From: Edwardsiella anguillarum ET080813
GTDB lineage: Bacteria > Pseudomonadota > Gammaproteobacteria > Enterobacterales > Enterobacteriaceae
Length of the DNA stretch: 64,000 nucleotides
NCBI RefSeq assembly: GCF_000264765.2
Contig: NZ_CP006664.1
Location: forward strand, 1,674,001 to 1,738,000
Direction of reading: 5' to 3'
The notes under the pieces were generated by a model, which searched no databases, had not been told where the DNA came from, and worked only from the letters and a program-made list of their open reading frames with translations. Positions 54,208 to 64,000 of this stretch are shown here, in pieces. The position numbers were made by a program, and so were the translations under genes. How positions within the stretch are numbered: position 1 is the first letter of the stretch; the number at the start of each line of letters is the position of its first letter.

Positions 54208-55713
54208 TTACTCCTGCTTAACGCCGTATTGCTTGCCAACGGCCGCGGCCATCAGCACTTCTTGGGTTGCCTGTTCAATCGGGAACTCGCCGCTCAGCTG
54301 TCCCTCATGCATGACCAGGATACGATCGCTCATTCCCAGCACCTCGGGCATTTCGGAGGAGACCAGAATGATGCTCAATCCCTCCGCCTTAAACTGGTTA
54401 ATCAGCTGATAGATCTCTTTTTTGGCGCCGACATCGACGCCGCGCGTCGGTTCATCAAGGATGAGAACCTTGGGGCGGGTCATCAGACCGCGGGCGATCG
54501 CCACCTTCTGCTGGTTTCCGCCGGAAAGCAGGCCGATAGCCTGATCCATCGATGGGGTCTTGATGTTGAACAGCGAGATAAAATCACCGACGGCCTCCCG
54601 CTCTTCGCCATGTTTGAGCGAGCCGTTAAGGCGGCTGAAGTAGCGCAGCGCCGTCAGTGACATGTTCTCCTTCACCGACATCCCCAGCACCAGGCCATCG
54701 CGCTTTCGATCCTCTGAGATATAGACGATACCGTTGGCCATCCCCTCCTGCGGAGAGCGGGTCTGAATGGGGTTGCCCTCCAGGGTTATACTCCCCTGGG
54801 TACGAGGCAGCGCGCCGTACAGGATCTTCATCAGCTCACTGCGCCCCGCGCCCATCAGCCCGGACACGCCCAGTATTTCACCGCTGCGCAGCGTAAAAGA
54901 GACATCCCTGACGCCAGGGCCTGATAGGTGACTGACCTGCAGGCGCAGATCGCCGGGCGCACTGTCGAGGCGCGGATACTGCTCCTCCAGCTTGCGCCCA
55001 ACCATCATCTCGATCAGCGAATCTTCGCAGAGCGCGCTGACGGGCCGCTCTGCGATAAACTGTCCGTCGCGGAAGATGGTCACGTCATCGCAGATTTCAA
55101 ATATTTCCTTCAGACGGTGCGAGATATAAACAATGCCGCGTCCCTGAGCCTTCAGCTCTCGGATGACGTTAAACAGGGACTCCGTCTCGGTATCCGTCAG
55201 CGCATCGGTCGGCTCATCCATGATGATGACCCGCGATTCGAAGCTCAGCACCTTGGCTATCTCGACCATCTGCTGTTCGCCGATGGATAGATCGCCGACC
55301 AGACGGCGGCTACCATAGTCCAGATTCAATCGCGCCAGCAGCCTGTCTGCCTCGGCATACATTTTTTTCCAGTCGATGCGCCCCAGGCGATTGGTAAACT
55401 CGCGGCCCAAAAAGATATTTTCAGCGATAGTCAGCTGCGGGATCAGGTTCAACTCCTGATGAATAATACCAATGCCGGCCTCCTGCGAGGACTTGGGACC
55501 GTTAAACGCCGTCTCTTTGCCCAGATAATGCAGCGAACCGGCATCTTTCTGATAGATCCCGGTCAGCACTTTCATCATGGTGGATTTGCCTGCGCCGTTT
55601 TCTCCGACCAGCGCCATCACCCGTCCGGAATAGACATTCAGCGAAGCACCGGACAGCGCCTTCACGCCGGGAAACGATTTATCGATTGCGGTTAAAGCCA
55701 GTAACGGTTGCAT
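54208..55713 (-). CDS. rbsA: Ribose ABC transporter ATPase RbsA
   Basis: A 501-residue tandem ATPase. The first half has Walker [10 protein letters not shown], signature [15 protein letters not shown] and Walker [12 protein letters not shown]. The second half has a degenerate P-loop (GLMGAGRSE), signature [15 protein letters not shown] and Walker [13 protein letters not shown]. The asymmetric halves are typical of the sugar-uptake CUT2 class. It starts 7 nt after rbsD. Confidence 0.97.
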   Translation of the reverse strand: MQPLLALTAIDKSFPGVKALSGASLNVYSGRVMALVGENGAGKSTMMKVLTGIYQKDAGSLHYLGKETAFNGPKSSQEAGIGIIHQELNLIPQLTIAENIFLGREFTNRLGRIDWKKMYAEADRLLARLNLDYGSRRLVGDLSIGEQQMVEIAKVLSFESRVIIMDEPTDALTDTETESLFNVIRELKAQGRGIVYISHRLKEIFEICDDVTIFRDGQFIAERPVSALCEDSLIEMMVGRKLEEQYPRLDSAPGDLRLQVSHLSGPGVRDVSFTLRSGEILGVSGLMGAGRSELMKILYGALPRTQGSITLEGNPIQTRSPQEGMANGIVYISEDRKRDGLVLGMSVKENMSLTALRYFSRLNGSLKHGEEREAVGDFISLFNIKTPSMDQAIGLLSGGNQQKVAIARGLMTRPKVLILDEPTRGVDVGAKKEIYQLINQFKAEGLSIILVSSEMPEVLGMSDRILVMHEGQLSGEFPIEQATQEVLMAAAVGKQYGVKQE

Positions 55714-55720
55714 AATGGCC

Positions 55721-56140
55721 TCAAAAGGTCACGCCGGCATACAGCAGTACATTGGCATAAGGTGAACACTCTCCGCTGCGGACGATGGCCTTACTTTCAC
55801 CGCTCAGCGCCTTAAACTGACCGTGGGAAACATAGTCGATATGAATCGCGTTGCCCTGCGTCTGCGCCAGCCGCTGCAGCCATGTCACCAGCTGCCGGTG
55901 AATGTCAGGATTAGCCTCAACCATCTCCTGCGCCAAAACGGCACGCTCAACCTGCATTTCTGCCGTCATCGTCTCAATAACCTGCATAAAACGCGGGATG
56001 CCATGGGTCAGCGCCAGATCGATACGCTGGATACCGTCAGGAACCGGCAGCCCGGCATCGCCAACCGTCACGCTGTCCGTATGACCCAGACGGGAGATCA
56101 GGGCTGAAAGTTCAGAATTTAATACCGTGCCTTTTTTCAT
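55721..56140 (-). CDS. rbsD: D-ribose pyranase RbsD
   Basis: Converts beta-pyranose to beta-furanose ribose for RbsK. The 139-residue product ([20 protein letters not shown]) equals the E. coli length, with the catalytic histidine in SRLGHTDSV. An in-frame ATG at 56152 adds four unconserved residues. It is the first gene of rbsDACBKR. Confidence 0.96.
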   Translation of the reverse strand: MKKGTVLNSELSALISRLGHTDSVTVGDAGLPVPDGIQRIDLALTHGIPRFMQVIETMTAEMQVERAVLAQEMVEANPDIHRQLVTWLQRLAQTQGNAIHIDYVSHGQFKALSGESKAIVRSGECSPYANVLLYAGVTF

Positions 56141-56153
56141 TACTCGCTCCACC

Positions 56154-56169
56154 AGCGAAACGTTTCGCT
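56154..56169 (-). promoter_or_regulatory. RbsR operator 1
   Basis: AGCGAAACGTTTCGCT is a perfect 16-bp palindrome that matches the E. coli RbsR operator core. It lies 13 nt upstream of the rbsD start codon. Confidence 0.88.
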
Positions 56170-56220
56170 CTCCGCTAAGTGTAGAGGTATAGCCGGGCTG
56201 AACAAAGCAAAAAATAAAAA

Positions 56221-56246
56221 AATGTGATCGTAATCGAAACGTTTCG
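56221..56246 (-). promoter_or_regulatory. RbsR operator 2 with overlapping CRP-like half-site
   Basis: CGAAACGTTTCG (56235-56246) is a second perfect copy of the RbsR core, 79 bp centre-to-centre from operator 1. AATGTGATCG just beside it resembles a CRP half-site (TGTGA), so a catabolite-activated promoter repressed through two operators is likely. Confidence 0.65.
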
Positions 56247-56283
56247 CGGTAAAAACGATTCAGCTAAACAGTAATTTCAATGA

Positions 56284-56309
56284 AAAAGGGCGCCGTCAGG
56301 CGCCCTTTT
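56284..56309 (-). terminator. Terminator after kup
   Basis: Arms AAAAGGGCGCC/GGCGCCCTTTT around GTCA, 22 nt after the kup stop on the minus strand; U-tailed in that direction. Confidence 0.88.
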
Positions 56310-56331
56310 ATACGTTATCCAGTTTGATGGG

Positions 56332-58200
56332 TCAGATTTCGACCTGGGTTCCCAGCTCGATAACCCGGTTAGGCGGGATCTCAAACTGATCGGCCGCCTG
56401 CAGCGCATTACGGCTCAGCGCCATGAACAGCCGGCCCCGCGCCTTGAGATACCAAGGCCGGTGTCCCAGCAGCAGCGACTCATGGGACATGAAGAACGAG
56501 GTCTCCATAATCCGGCAGGAGAGCCCCTCTAGACCGCAGCGGTGGAAAATTTCCTCGACGTTCGGCGTTTCCTTAAAGCCATAGCTGGCCACCACCCGCC
56601 AAAACGTCGGTGACAGCTGCTCAAGGGTGACACGACGCACATTATGCACATAGGGCACATCTTCGGTACGCAGGGTCAGCAAGATCACCCTCTCATGGAG
56701 CACCTTGTTATGTTTCAGGTTATGCAGCAGCGCCAGGGGAATGACGTTCACCGCCCGCGACATATATACCGCGGTTCCCGGCACCCTGACCGGCGGCGAC
56801 TTCTCCAGCGAGGCGATCATGGCCTCCAGAGAATTTCCGTGCTCATGCAGGCGACGCAGCAGGCGAAAGCGCTCACTTTTCCAGGTCGTCATGACGATAA
56901 ACATCATCAGCCCCAGCGTCAGCGGCAGCCAGCCGCCGGAGAGTATCTTCATGGCGTTAGCGCTAAACAGTGGTATATCGATACACAGTAGGCATACCAA
57001 CAGGATCCCGACCAAGAAACGGTTCCAATGCCAGTTTTTAAACGCGACGGTGCAGGATAGAATGCTAGTCAGCACCATCGTACCGGTAACGGCGATGCCG
57101 TAGGCCGCCGCCAGATTGCTGGAACGCTCAAAGCCGACGATCACCAACACCACGCTAATATACAGCGCCCAGTTAATGGCCGGAATATAGATCTGACCGG
57201 CCTCCATATCCGACGTATGAATAATACGCATCGGCGGCAGATAGCCAAGGCGCACCGCCTGGCGCGTCAGAGAAAAGACGCCGGAAATCACCGCCTGCGA
57301 TGCGATGACCGTGGCGAGGGTAGCCAATACCAGCAGCGGGATCAGCGCCCAGTCAGGCGCCAACAAAAAGAAGGGATTCTTTATCGCCAACGGATCTTTA
57401 AGCAGCAGCGCGCCCTGGCCAAAATAGTTCAGCATCAGCGAGGGGATCACAAACAGAAACCAGGCGAGGCGAATAGGACGTTTACCAAAGTGCCCCATGT
57501 CGGCATACAGCGCCTCGACCCCGGTGATTGACAGCACCACGGCCCCGAGAGCAAAAAATGCCAGCGCCTTATAATGTATAAAGAAGTTAATAGCCCAGCG
57601 CGGATCCAAGGCGTACAGCACCTGAGGATTGGCGAGAATGCTGCGCCCCCCCAAGATCGCCAGCGCTAAAAACCACAGCACCATCACCGGCGCAAACAGG
57701 CGGCCAATGCTGCCGGTGCCGTGTTTTTGAATACAAAACAGGACCGTCAGCACCAGAACAGAGAGCGGAACGATGTAGGGATCCAGCGACGGAGCGGCAA
57801 TCTCAAGCCCTTCAATGGCCGACATCACAGAGATCGCCGGAGTGATAACCACCTCACCGTAGAAGAAGCTACCGCCAATCAGCCCCAGGATCACCAGCGT
57901 AGCCGTTATTCGCGCCGGCGTATTACGACCAGCCAGCGACATCAGGGTCAGGATCCCCCCTTCGCCTTCGTTGTCGGCCCGCATCACAAAGGTCAGATAC
58001 TTCAGCGAGACAATCAGGATCTGCATCCAAAAGATCAGCGAGAGGAAGCCAAAGACAATCTCTGGCTTCACCTCAAATCCATAGTGCCCGGCAAAACACT
58101 CGCGCAGGGTATACAGTGGACTGGTGCCGATATCGCCATACACGACGCCGATAGCGGCCAGCGTCACCGTAGTCAGTGAACGTTTCTGTTCTGTACTCAT
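56332..58200 (-). CDS. kup: Low-affinity potassium transporter Kup
   Basis: H+/K+ symporter used mainly at low pH or low K+. The 622-residue protein equals the E. coli length, with about 12 membrane segments and a cytosolic C-terminal domain. The N-terminal [20 protein letters not shown] and the [20 protein letters not shown] motif are diagnostic of the KUP/HAK family. It is divergent from ravA across 262 nt in which I see no further gene. Confidence 0.97.
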   Translation of the reverse strand: MSTEQKRSLTTVTLAAIGVVYGDIGTSPLYTLRECFAGHYGFEVKPEIVFGFLSLIFWMQILIVSLKYLTFVMRADNEGEGGILTLMSLAGRNTPARITATLVILGLIGGSFFYGEVVITPAISVMSAIEGLEIAAPSLDPYIVPLSVLVLTVLFCIQKHGTGSIGRLFAPVMVLWFLALAILGGRSILANPQVLYALDPRWAINFFIHYKALAFFALGAVVLSITGVEALYADMGHFGKRPIRLAWFLFVIPSLMLNYFGQGALLLKDPLAIKNPFFLLAPDWALIPLLVLATLATVIASQAVISGVFSLTRQAVRLGYLPPMRIIHTSDMEAGQIYIPAINWALYISVVLVIVGFERSSNLAAAYGIAVTGTMVLTSILSCTVAFKNWHWNRFLVGILLVCLLCIDIPLFSANAMKILSGGWLPLTLGLMMFIVMTTWKSERFRLLRRLHEHGNSLEAMIASLEKSPPVRVPGTAVYMSRAVNVIPLALLHNLKHNKVLHERVILLTLRTEDVPYVHNVRRVTLEQLSPTFWRVVASYGFKETPNVEEIFHRCGLEGLSCRIMETSFFMSHESLLLGHRPWYLKARGRLFMALSRNALQAADQFEIPPNRVIELGTQVEI

Positions 58201-58462
58201 AACATTTTTCGTTTGAAATTTCCGTCAGCCATCAATGCACCAACATCCCGGGCGCAGATAAAGGTTGCACAGTATGCATAAATACCCATGTATTCCCACT
58301 GTAAAACCCGCAAGAATATCGTTGATTATGTAACAAACAGCATGTGACGCCGCCGCGTTGCCTGTGAATATCTCCCCGATGGCCGTGAATGAAAATAAAA
58401 GCTGGTCATACAGGTTATAAATGGATACAACAAAATCATCCATGTCATGAATAGAGAATATT

Positions 58463-59977
58463 ATGACGCAACCTCGCCAATTGGCCGAACGTATTTCACG
58501 ACTGAGCCAGGCGCTGGAGTCCGGACTGTATGAACGGCAGCAGGCGGTACGCCTGTGTCTGCTGGCGGCGCTGTGCGGCGAAAGCGTCTTCCTACTCGGG
58601 CCCCCGGGCATTGCCAAGAGTCTGATCGCCCGTCGGCTTAAGTTCGCCTTTCGCAATGCGCGCGCCTTTGAGTACCTGATGACCCGTTTCTCCACTCCGG
58701 AGGAGGTATTCGGCCCCCTCTCTATTCAAGCCCTAAAAGACGAAGGGCGCTACCAGCGCCTGACCCAGGGCTACCTGCCAGAAGCCGAAATCGTCTTTTT
58801 GGATGAGATATGGAAAGCGGGCCCGGCCATTCTGAATACCCTGTTGACCGCCATCAACGAACGCCGTTTCCGTAACGGTGATCGGGAAGAGGATATCCCG
58901 CTGCGCCTGCTGGTTACCGCCTCTAACGAGCTGCCGGACGCCGACGGAGGGCTGGAAGCGCTATACGACCGTATGCTTATCCGCCTATGGCTGGATAAAG
59001 TGCAGGAAAAGAGTAATTTTCGAGCATTGATCAATAGCCATCAGGATGAAAACGCCAATCCGGTTCCCGACAGTCTCAGCATCGACGGCGATGAGTTTCA
59101 ACGCTGGCAGCAGCAGCTGAGCGGAGTCGCACTGCCGGATAACGTCTTTGACCTCATATTTCAGCTGCGCCAGCATATCGACACGCTGGAAAATGCGCCC
59201 TATATCTCCGATCGGCGCTGGAAAAAAGCCGTACGCCTGCTGCAGGCCTGTGCCTTTTTCAGCGGCCGCGACACCGTCGCCCCCCTCGATTTGATCCTGT
59301 TGAAAGAGTGCCTGTGGCACGATCTTTCCTCACGCCAGCTGCTGAACCAGCACATCCAGCAGATCCTGACACAGCAGGCCTACCGGCAGCAGGCGCTGCT
59401 GCTGCAGATCCAGCGGCTAGAGGGGCAATGGCTGCAAAGCCAACGAACATATCAGCAGAGCCGCGCGCTGACGCTACGGCATAAATCCGCACTGTTTAAC
59501 CACCGGGCCCACTATACCCTGCCGGCGGAGCTCACTGCGCCACAGCTCACGCTGCTACTGCTGCAGCCGCTGCGTCTGCACGATATGCAGGTCACCCACC
59601 TCAGCGTTGAAACCGCGGCGCTGACCCGCTGGCTGCAAAAAGGCGGCGAACTGCGGGCCCGCCTCAACGGTATCGGCTTTGCCCTGGCCGTTGACGTCGC
59701 AATTAATTCACAGCATCAGCTGGAGATCCGCGATATCAGCCATCAACCCAGTCTGCTGAGTCTGCCTGACGGTACGCATCAGCAGGCGGATCCCGCCATT
59801 CTGGCCGGTCTTGAGGAGATAAGGCAAACGCTGCGCCAGCAGCGCCAACAGTTCGCCGGGCAGCAGCCCTGCCTGTTTGTCTGCCGCGAGTGGTTGGCTC
59901 AGATAGAGGCCAGCCTACTGGAAGTGGATGAGCAGATTAATGCTCTAGCCGCTCGGCTGCAGGGAGAAACCCTCTGA
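58463..59977 (+). CDS. ravA: MoxR-type AAA+ ATPase RavA
   Basis: Hexameric ATPase that works with ViaA and binds the lysine decarboxylase LdcI in E. coli; linked to respiratory-complex handling and aminoglycoside sensitivity. The 504-residue protein has Walker [11 protein letters not shown] at residues 45-53, Walker [12 protein letters not shown] near residue 110, sensor VTASNEL, and the long C-terminal LARA-type beta domain near residues 330-440. The viaA start lies 1 nt after the ravA stop. Confidence 0.96.
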   Translation: MTQPRQLAERISRLSQALESGLYERQQAVRLCLLAALCGESVFLLGPPGIAKSLIARRLKFAFRNARAFEYLMTRFSTPEEVFGPLSIQALKDEGRYQRLTQGYLPEAEIVFLDEIWKAGPAILNTLLTAINERRFRNGDREEDIPLRLLVTASNELPDADGGLEALYDRMLIRLWLDKVQEKSNFRALINSHQDENANPVPDSLSIDGDEFQRWQQQLSGVALPDNVFDLIFQLRQHIDTLENAPYISDRRWKKAVRLLQACAFFSGRDTVAPLDLILLKECLWHDLSSRQLLNQHIQQILTQQAYRQQALLLQIQRLEGQWLQSQRTYQQSRALTLRHKSALFNHRAHYTLPAELTAPQLTLLLLQPLRLHDMQVTHLSVETAALTRWLQKGGELRARLNGIGFALAVDVAINSQHQLEIRDISHQPSLLSLPDGTHQQADPAILAGLEEIRQTLRQQRQQFAGQQPCLFVCREWLAQIEASLLEVDEQINALAARLQGETL

Positions 59978-59978
59978 C

Positions 59979-61433
59979 ATGCCGTCACTTGAGGCCGTCG
60001 AAGCTTTTCTCGTCATGAATGAAAGCGAGCTGCTGCAGGACTTTCTGGTCGGGCTGATGGCGGCCCCCCAGCTAGCGATCTTTTTTGAAAAATACCCCCG
60101 CCTGCGCAAGCTCATCGATCGCGAATGGCCCGCCTGGCAGCGCCGACTGCGTAAACGGCTCCACGACACCAGCGTGCCCGACGATCTGGCTCAAGAATTT
60201 ACGCTGTATCAGCATCAGCTCCTGCTGGGCAGCGGCGAATTCTTCCGCCGCTTACCCTCCACCCTAGCGGCGCTGGATAGCCAAGGCTCTCCGTTTAGCC
60301 ACAAAGCCCACCAGCTCTGTCCCGATGGGCAGATCACCCACAGCGACAGCTTTCACACGCTGTTTCTACAGCAGTGGCGCCTGAGCCTGGTCGCCCGAAC
60401 GCTGACGCTCCACCATCAGGTGATGGAACAGGAACGAGAGATGCTGCAGCAAGAGCTGCAGCAGCGCATGCAGCTCAGCGGCGCGCTAGAGCCGGTGCTC
60501 GTGGAAAATGAAAATGCCGCGGGCCGCCTCTGGGACATGAGCCGTGCGCCGCCGCATCACGGTGACTATCAGCTGCTGGTTCAGTACGGTGACTTCCTTG
60601 CCGGCCAGCCAGAGCTGCAGCAGCTGGCTGAACGACTGGGGCGCAGCCGCGCCGCCGATCCCCAGGATCACGCTGACACTCAGCAGGAGATTCGCCGCGT
60701 ACTGGTACGCGAGCCGGCCGTTATGCCTGAAGAGGTCAGCGGGATCCATCAAAGCGATGAGATCCTACGCCTGATGCCCAGCGAGCTATCGCTGCTAGGG
60801 CTCAGCGAGCTGGAGCTGGAGTTTTACCGCCGTCTTCTGGAAAAGCGCCTGATGACCTACCGTCTGCAGGGGGATGCCTGGCGTGAGCAGCAAATTCAGC
60901 ACAGGGTAACGTACCTCCACCAGCAACAGCAGCCCAGGGGGCCGTTTATCGTCTGCGTCGATACGTCAGGTTCGATGGGAGGATTCCATGAGCAGTGTGC
61001 CAAGGCGTTCTGTCTGGCGCTGATGCGCATCGCCCTTGCCGATAATCGCCGCTGCTACATCATGCTGTTTTCTACCGCAATTGTGCAGTATGAACTGACC
61101 GCCGACAGCGGCATTGATCAGGCGATTCGTTTCCTAAGCCAGCGCTTTCGTGGCGGAACCGATCTAGCGCGCTGCCTGGCACAAACCTGTACACTGCTGC
61201 AGCAGCCGACCTGGCAGCAGGCGGATGCGGTCGTCATTTCCGATTTTATTGCCCAGCGGCTGCCGGAAGAGACACAGGGTCTGATAACCCAGCTGCAAAA
61301 ACAGAATGGCCACTGCTTTCACGCAGTGGCCATGTCGCCACATGGCAAGCCCAGCATAATGAAAGTCTTTGATTATATTTGGCGCTTCGACAGCGGGATT
61401 AAGGGGCGCCTGCTGCGTCGCTGGCGCCATTGA
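59979..61433 (+). CDS. viaA: VWA-domain protein ViaA
   Basis: Partner of RavA. The 484-residue protein has a helical N-terminal region and a C-terminal von Willebrand A domain (residues 320-484) with the metal-binding MIDAS motif VCVDTSGSMGG and the later FRGGTDL and VISDFIAQR. The N-terminal half is more diverged from E. coli than the VWA half. Its stop is 3 nt from the asnA stop, in convergent orientation. Confidence 0.96.
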   Translation: MPSLEAVEAFLVMNESELLQDFLVGLMAAPQLAIFFEKYPRLRKLIDREWPAWQRRLRKRLHDTSVPDDLAQEFTLYQHQLLLGSGEFFRRLPSTLAALDSQGSPFSHKAHQLCPDGQITHSDSFHTLFLQQWRLSLVARTLTLHHQVMEQEREMLQQELQQRMQLSGALEPVLVENENAAGRLWDMSRAPPHHGDYQLLVQYGDFLAGQPELQQLAERLGRSRAADPQDHADTQQEIRRVLVREPAVMPEEVSGIHQSDEILRLMPSELSLLGLSELELEFYRRLLEKRLMTYRLQGDAWREQQIQHRVTYLHQQQQPRGPFIVCVDTSGSMGGFHEQCAKAFCLALMRIALADNRRCYIMLFSTAIVQYELTADSGIDQAIRFLSQRFRGGTDLARCLAQTCTLLQQPTWQQADAVVISDFIAQRLPEETQGLITQLQKQNGHCFHAVAMSPHGKPSIMKVFDYIWRFDSGIKGRLLRRWRH

Positions 61434-61436
61434 GCC

Positions 61437-62429
61437 TTAGAGAATCGCCTGCACGCGCTGGCGCATCTCCTGTGGCCATACGCCGCACTGCACCTGACCG
61501 ATATGTTGCTGCTGCAGCAGCAGCATCACCAGACGGGATTGACCGATGCCGCCGCCGATGGTCTGTGGCATCTCCCCGCGCAGCAGCGACTGATGCCACT
61601 CCAGCGCCAGGCGATCCTCATCGTCCGTCAGCGCCAGCTGACGCTCCAGCGCCTTGGCATCAACGCGGATCCCCATGGAGGAGAGTTCAAAGGCATCGCC
61701 CAGCACCGGGTTCCACACCAGAATATCGCCGTTGAGCCCACCGAACCCCTCGGCGCCCAGCGAAGTCCAGTCGTCATAGTCCGGTGCGCGGACGTCATGG
61801 GCCTGACCGTTTGACAACCGGCCGCCGATCCCCATCAGGAACACCGCGCCCAGCTCACGGGTAATCGCGCGCTCGCGGCCTTTGGCATCCAGATCCGGGT
61901 AGCGTCGCAGCAGGGTCTCACTGTGTACAAAATGGATTTCCGCGGGTAAAAACGGCGTTAATCCATACTGCGCGCACACTTCAGCCTCTGTTGTTTTCAT
62001 CGCGGCATAAATGTGGCGCACCGTATCCTGCAGATAGGCCGGAGTACGCTCCCCATCGCCCATCACGCGCTCCCAGTCCCACTGATCCACGTACACCGAG
62101 TGGATCGCAGAGAGACGATCCTCATCGGGGCGCAGTGCCTTCATGTGGGTATACAACCCTTCCCCCGGCGCAAAGTCATACATTCCCAGCGTCTTACGTT
62201 TCCATTTGGCCAGGGAATGCACCACTTCAAAGACGTCCTGCGGCAGGTTCTTCACCTTTACCTGTACCGCCTTCTCATGACCGGAAAGGTTATCCTGCGT
62301 ACCATCGCCCAATCGGCTCAGGATCGGCGCCTGCACTTCAATGAGACCGAGGCGCTGCTCCAACTGACGGGAGAAATGCGCCTTAACAAAGCTGATCTGC
62401 TGCTGTTTTTCAATATAGGATTTTTTCAT
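61437..62429 (-). CDS. asnA: Aspartate-ammonia ligase AsnA
   Basis: ATP-dependent asparagine synthetase using ammonia. The 330-residue product equals E. coli. It starts [19 protein letters not shown] and has the class II synthetase-like fold with [16 protein letters not shown] and the C-terminal [16 protein letters not shown] longer in-frame start at 62495 adds 22 unconserved residues and would overlap the asnA promoter. It is divergent from asnC, its activator. Confidence 0.97.
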   Translation of the reverse strand: MKKSYIEKQQQISFVKAHFSRQLEQRLGLIEVQAPILSRLGDGTQDNLSGHEKAVQVKVKNLPQDVFEVVHSLAKWKRKTLGMYDFAPGEGLYTHMKALRPDEDRLSAIHSVYVDQWDWERVMGDGERTPAYLQDTVRHIYAAMKTTEAEVCAQYGLTPFLPAEIHFVHSETLLRRYPDLDAKGRERAITRELGAVFLMGIGGRLSNGQAHDVRAPDYDDWTSLGAEGFGGLNGDILVWNPVLGDAFELSSMGIRVDAKALERQLALTDDEDRLALEWHQSLLRGEMPQTIGGGIGQSRLVMLLLQQQHIGQVQCGVWPQEMRQRVQAIL

Positions 62430-62583
62430 TGTTGTACTCACTGCCTGTCTGTCCTGTTGGTATTGATTAAGCAACAGATGCGACGATGAATTCAATAATC
62501 AACAACAAATATTGCCTTATTGGTTTAAATCAATCATTTTATGGCGTCTATAATTGAATTTTGTCTAAATTTGAAGGTAAAAA

Positions 62584-63045
62584 ATGGCAGAAATTTATCC
62601 GATCGATAATCTCGATCGCGGCATCCTCAATGCGCTGATGCAAAATGCCCGTACGCCTTATGCCGAGCTGGCGAAAAACTTTAACGTCAGCCCTGGAACC
62701 ATCCACGTACGGGTAGAAAAGATGAAACAGGCCGGCGTAATTACCGGCGCCTGCATACAGGTCAGCCCTAAGATGTTGGGCTATGACGTCTGCTGCTTCA
62801 TCGGCATTATCCTCAAAAGCGCCAAAGACTACCCGGCCGCCCTGGCGCGTCTGGAAAGCCTGGATGAAGTGGTCGAGGCCTATTACACCACCGGTCACTA
62901 CAGTATTTTCATTAAAGTGATGACCAAGTCTATCGAAGCGCTGCAGCACGTACTTATCAACAAGATCCAGACCATTGATGAAATTCAGTCTACTGAAACG
63001 CTGATCTCCCTGCAAAACCCGATCATGCGCGACATCAGGCCCTGA
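62584..63045 (+). CDS. asnC: Lrp/AsnC-family regulator AsnC
   Basis: Activates asnA when asparagine is low and autoregulates. The 153-residue protein has an N-terminal HTH (TPYAELAKNFNVSPGTIHVR) and a RAM ligand domain. It is near-identical to E. coli AsnC through most of its length. The 154-nt gap to asnA contains the shared promoter region. Confidence 0.97.
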   Translation: MAEIYPIDNLDRGILNALMQNARTPYAELAKNFNVSPGTIHVRVEKMKQAGVITGACIQVSPKMLGYDVCCFIGIILKSAKDYPAALARLESLDEVVEAYYTTGHYSIFIKVMTKSIEALQHVLINKIQTIDEIQSTETLISLQNPIMRDIRP

Positions 63046-63056
63046 TCCGGATCGAG

Positions 63057-63086
63057 TTATCCGCATTCACACCCAGATTATCCACA
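63057..63086. promoter_or_regulatory. DnaA boxes in the mioC promoter region
   Basis: TTATCCGCA (63057-63065) and TTATCCACA (63078-63086) lie between asnC and mioC, as in E. coli, where DnaA represses mioC. A TACAAT -10-like element with a GC-rich discriminator follows at 63112-63117, consistent with stringent control. Confidence 0.8.
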
Positions 63087-63147
63087 GCTAGATCCCAGCA
63101 AATTCGCAGCGTACAATAGCCCGTCCAAATCATTCGCTGGGATCATC

Positions 63148-63591
63148 ATGGCAAATATCACCGTTATCAGCGGCAGTACCTTAGGCAACGCCGAGTATGT
63201 CGCCGAACATCTAGCCGAAAAGTTAACTGAACGGGGTCATGGCGTGCAGGTACTGCACGGTCCGGGTCTGGATGAGCTGCCCCTGCGGGGCATTTGGCTG
63301 GTGGTGACATCGACGCACGGGGCCGGCGAGCTGCCGGATAACTTGCAGCCGTTGTTTGAACAAATAGAGACCCAGCAGCCGGATCTCACTGGGATCCATT
63401 TTGGCGCCGTCGGCATCGGCAGCAGTGAATATGACACCTTTTGTGGTGGGATCGCGATCGTCGATCGCATTTTGATCGCATTTGGTGCTCAGCGTCTCGG
63501 CGAAATGCTCAAGATCGATATTCAGCGCTGCGATATTCCAGAGGATCTTGCAGAGGAATGGCTGATCGCGTGGGAAAAACTTATCCAATAA
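63148..63591 (+). CDS. mioC: Flavodoxin-like protein MioC
   Basis: FMN-binding flavodoxin, reported to support biotin synthase in E. coli. The 147-residue protein has the phosphate loop SGSTLGNAEYVAEHL near residue 8 and the STHGAGELPDNLQPLF and GIGSSEYDTFCGG flavin loops. It is transcribed toward oriC, as in E. coli, so its transcription may affect initiation. Confidence 0.96.
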   Translation: MANITVISGSTLGNAEYVAEHLAEKLTERGHGVQVLHGPGLDELPLRGIWLVVTSTHGAGELPDNLQPLFEQIETQQPDLTGIHFGAVGIGSSEYDTFCGGIAIVDRILIAFGAQRLGEMLKIDIQRCDIPEDLAEEWLIAWEKLIQ

Positions 63592-63607
63592 GTATGTTTT
63601 TTGCCCA

Positions 63608-63884
63608 CTTAGACTGTGCATAAGTCTTGTTATAAGCAGTAAAAAACCGGTAGTTATCCAAATAACAAGCCAGAGCCTTTTTTGCGCCTGTGTATAACAA
63701 CCAATAAAGATCCCAGCTTTTACGGTCTGGGATCACCGATCTTCCACAGTAAATGATCCTGCGTAGTAACTTGATCCTTATTGAGAAATTTGTGTTATCC
63801 ACAAAGGATCGCGATCCTAATAGAAGATCTAATAAAGAGATCTTTAAATAAAAAAGATCTTTTAAATACTGGGCGGAGGATCCG
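63608..63884. other. oriC: Chromosomal replication origin oriC
   Basis: Follows mioC and precedes mnmG, the conserved enterobacterial position, and aligns with E. coli oriC in reverse orientation. DnaA boxes: R4-like TGTGCATAA (63615-63623), R3 TTATCCAAA (63654-63662), R2 TGTGTATAA (63689-63697) and R1 TTATCCACA (63795-63803). The unwinding element has three 13-mers ending GATC: 63817-63829, 63830-63842 and 63847-63859. Twelve GATC sites for Dam/SeqA lie between 63700 and 63895. The R4 box departs from consensus by one base. Confidence 0.96.
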
Positions 63885-63988
63885 ACGATCCACGTGGGTT
63901 GGACCTGCGCCTAAACTTGAGTAGAATCCCCACCCCTAGGCAAATAACGATCGTTGAGAGCCTTTCGGTTAGCGCGAGGTGTAGTACC

Positions 63989-64000
63989 ATGTTTTACCCC
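63989..64000 (+). CDS. mnmG: tRNA uridine-5-carboxymethylaminomethyl modification enzyme MnmG (first codons only)
   Basis: ATG TTT TAC CCC encodes MFYP, the exact N-terminus of enterobacterial MnmG (GidA), and the gene follows oriC as in E. coli. GCGAGGTG lies about 7 nt upstream as ribosome-binding site. The rest of the gene is outside the window. Confidence 0.88.

Noticed and set aside
53614-54660. A 348-codon plus-strand open frame across rbsC and rbsA
   Set aside because: It runs antisense to two conserved transporter genes and its translation is low-complexity, rich in His, Arg and Gln.

Overview
This is a 64-kb piece of an enterobacterial chromosome running from trmA at the left to the replication origin oriC and the first codons of mnmG at the right. 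The variable regions of the 16S rRNA (for example the V1 stem containing GAGAAAGCTTGCTTTCTC on the rRNA strand), the argCBGH cluster and the GC-rich housekeeping proteins best fit Edwardsiella (Hafniaceae). The species cannot be fixed from the window alone. Nearly every gene has a close E. coli counterpart. I saw no phage, insertion sequence, CRISPR array, restriction system or toxin-antitoxin locus.

Layout: (1) 1-7.5 kb: trmA, then fabR-yijD, sthA and oxyR, then a peroxiredoxin-glutaredoxin gene and a flavin disulfide oxidoreductase reading away from oxyR. A four-half-site OxyR motif lies in the oxyR/peroxiredoxin gap. (2) 7.5-13.4 kb: arginine biosynthesis, argCBGH divergent from argE across a paired ARG box. 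(3) 13.6-20.7 kb: ppc, metF with MET boxes, a TetR regulator divergent from an AhpD-like protein with two tandem operators, mdfA and dtd. (4) 20.7-34.4 kb: yihY, yihX, typA, the nitrogen operon glnA-glnL-glnG with its sigma-54/NtrC control region, the small protein yshB, yidE, hemN, an unannotated 57-codon ORF, yihI, the sRNA CsrC and engB. (5) 34.5-42.3 kb: the sRNA Spot 42, polA, yihG, dsbA, srkA, yihD and mobAB. (6) 42.3-48 kb: a complete rRNA operon on the minus strand (16S, tRNA-Ile, tRNA-Ala, 23S, 5S, tRNA-Thr, second 5S) with P1 and P2 promoters. (7) 48-64 kb: yieP, hsrA, rbsDACBKR, kup, ravA-viaA, asnA, asnC, mioC, oriC and the start of mnmG.

The rRNA operon sits at a rearrangement point relative to E. 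coli K-12. Its upstream flank (yieP-hsrA-rbs-kup through oriC) is the E. coli rrnC flank, and its downstream flank (mobBA-yihD-srkA-dsbA-polA) is the E. coli rrnA flank. The roughly 94 kb that separates rrnC from rrnA in E. coli is not here. Most of the window is ordinary core genome. The observations most worth checking are this junction, the OxyR-linked thiol module in place of oxyS, the TetR/AhpD operators, the small ORF before hemN, the altered R4 DnaA box at oriC, and an AT-rich stretch with DnaA boxes upstream of polA.
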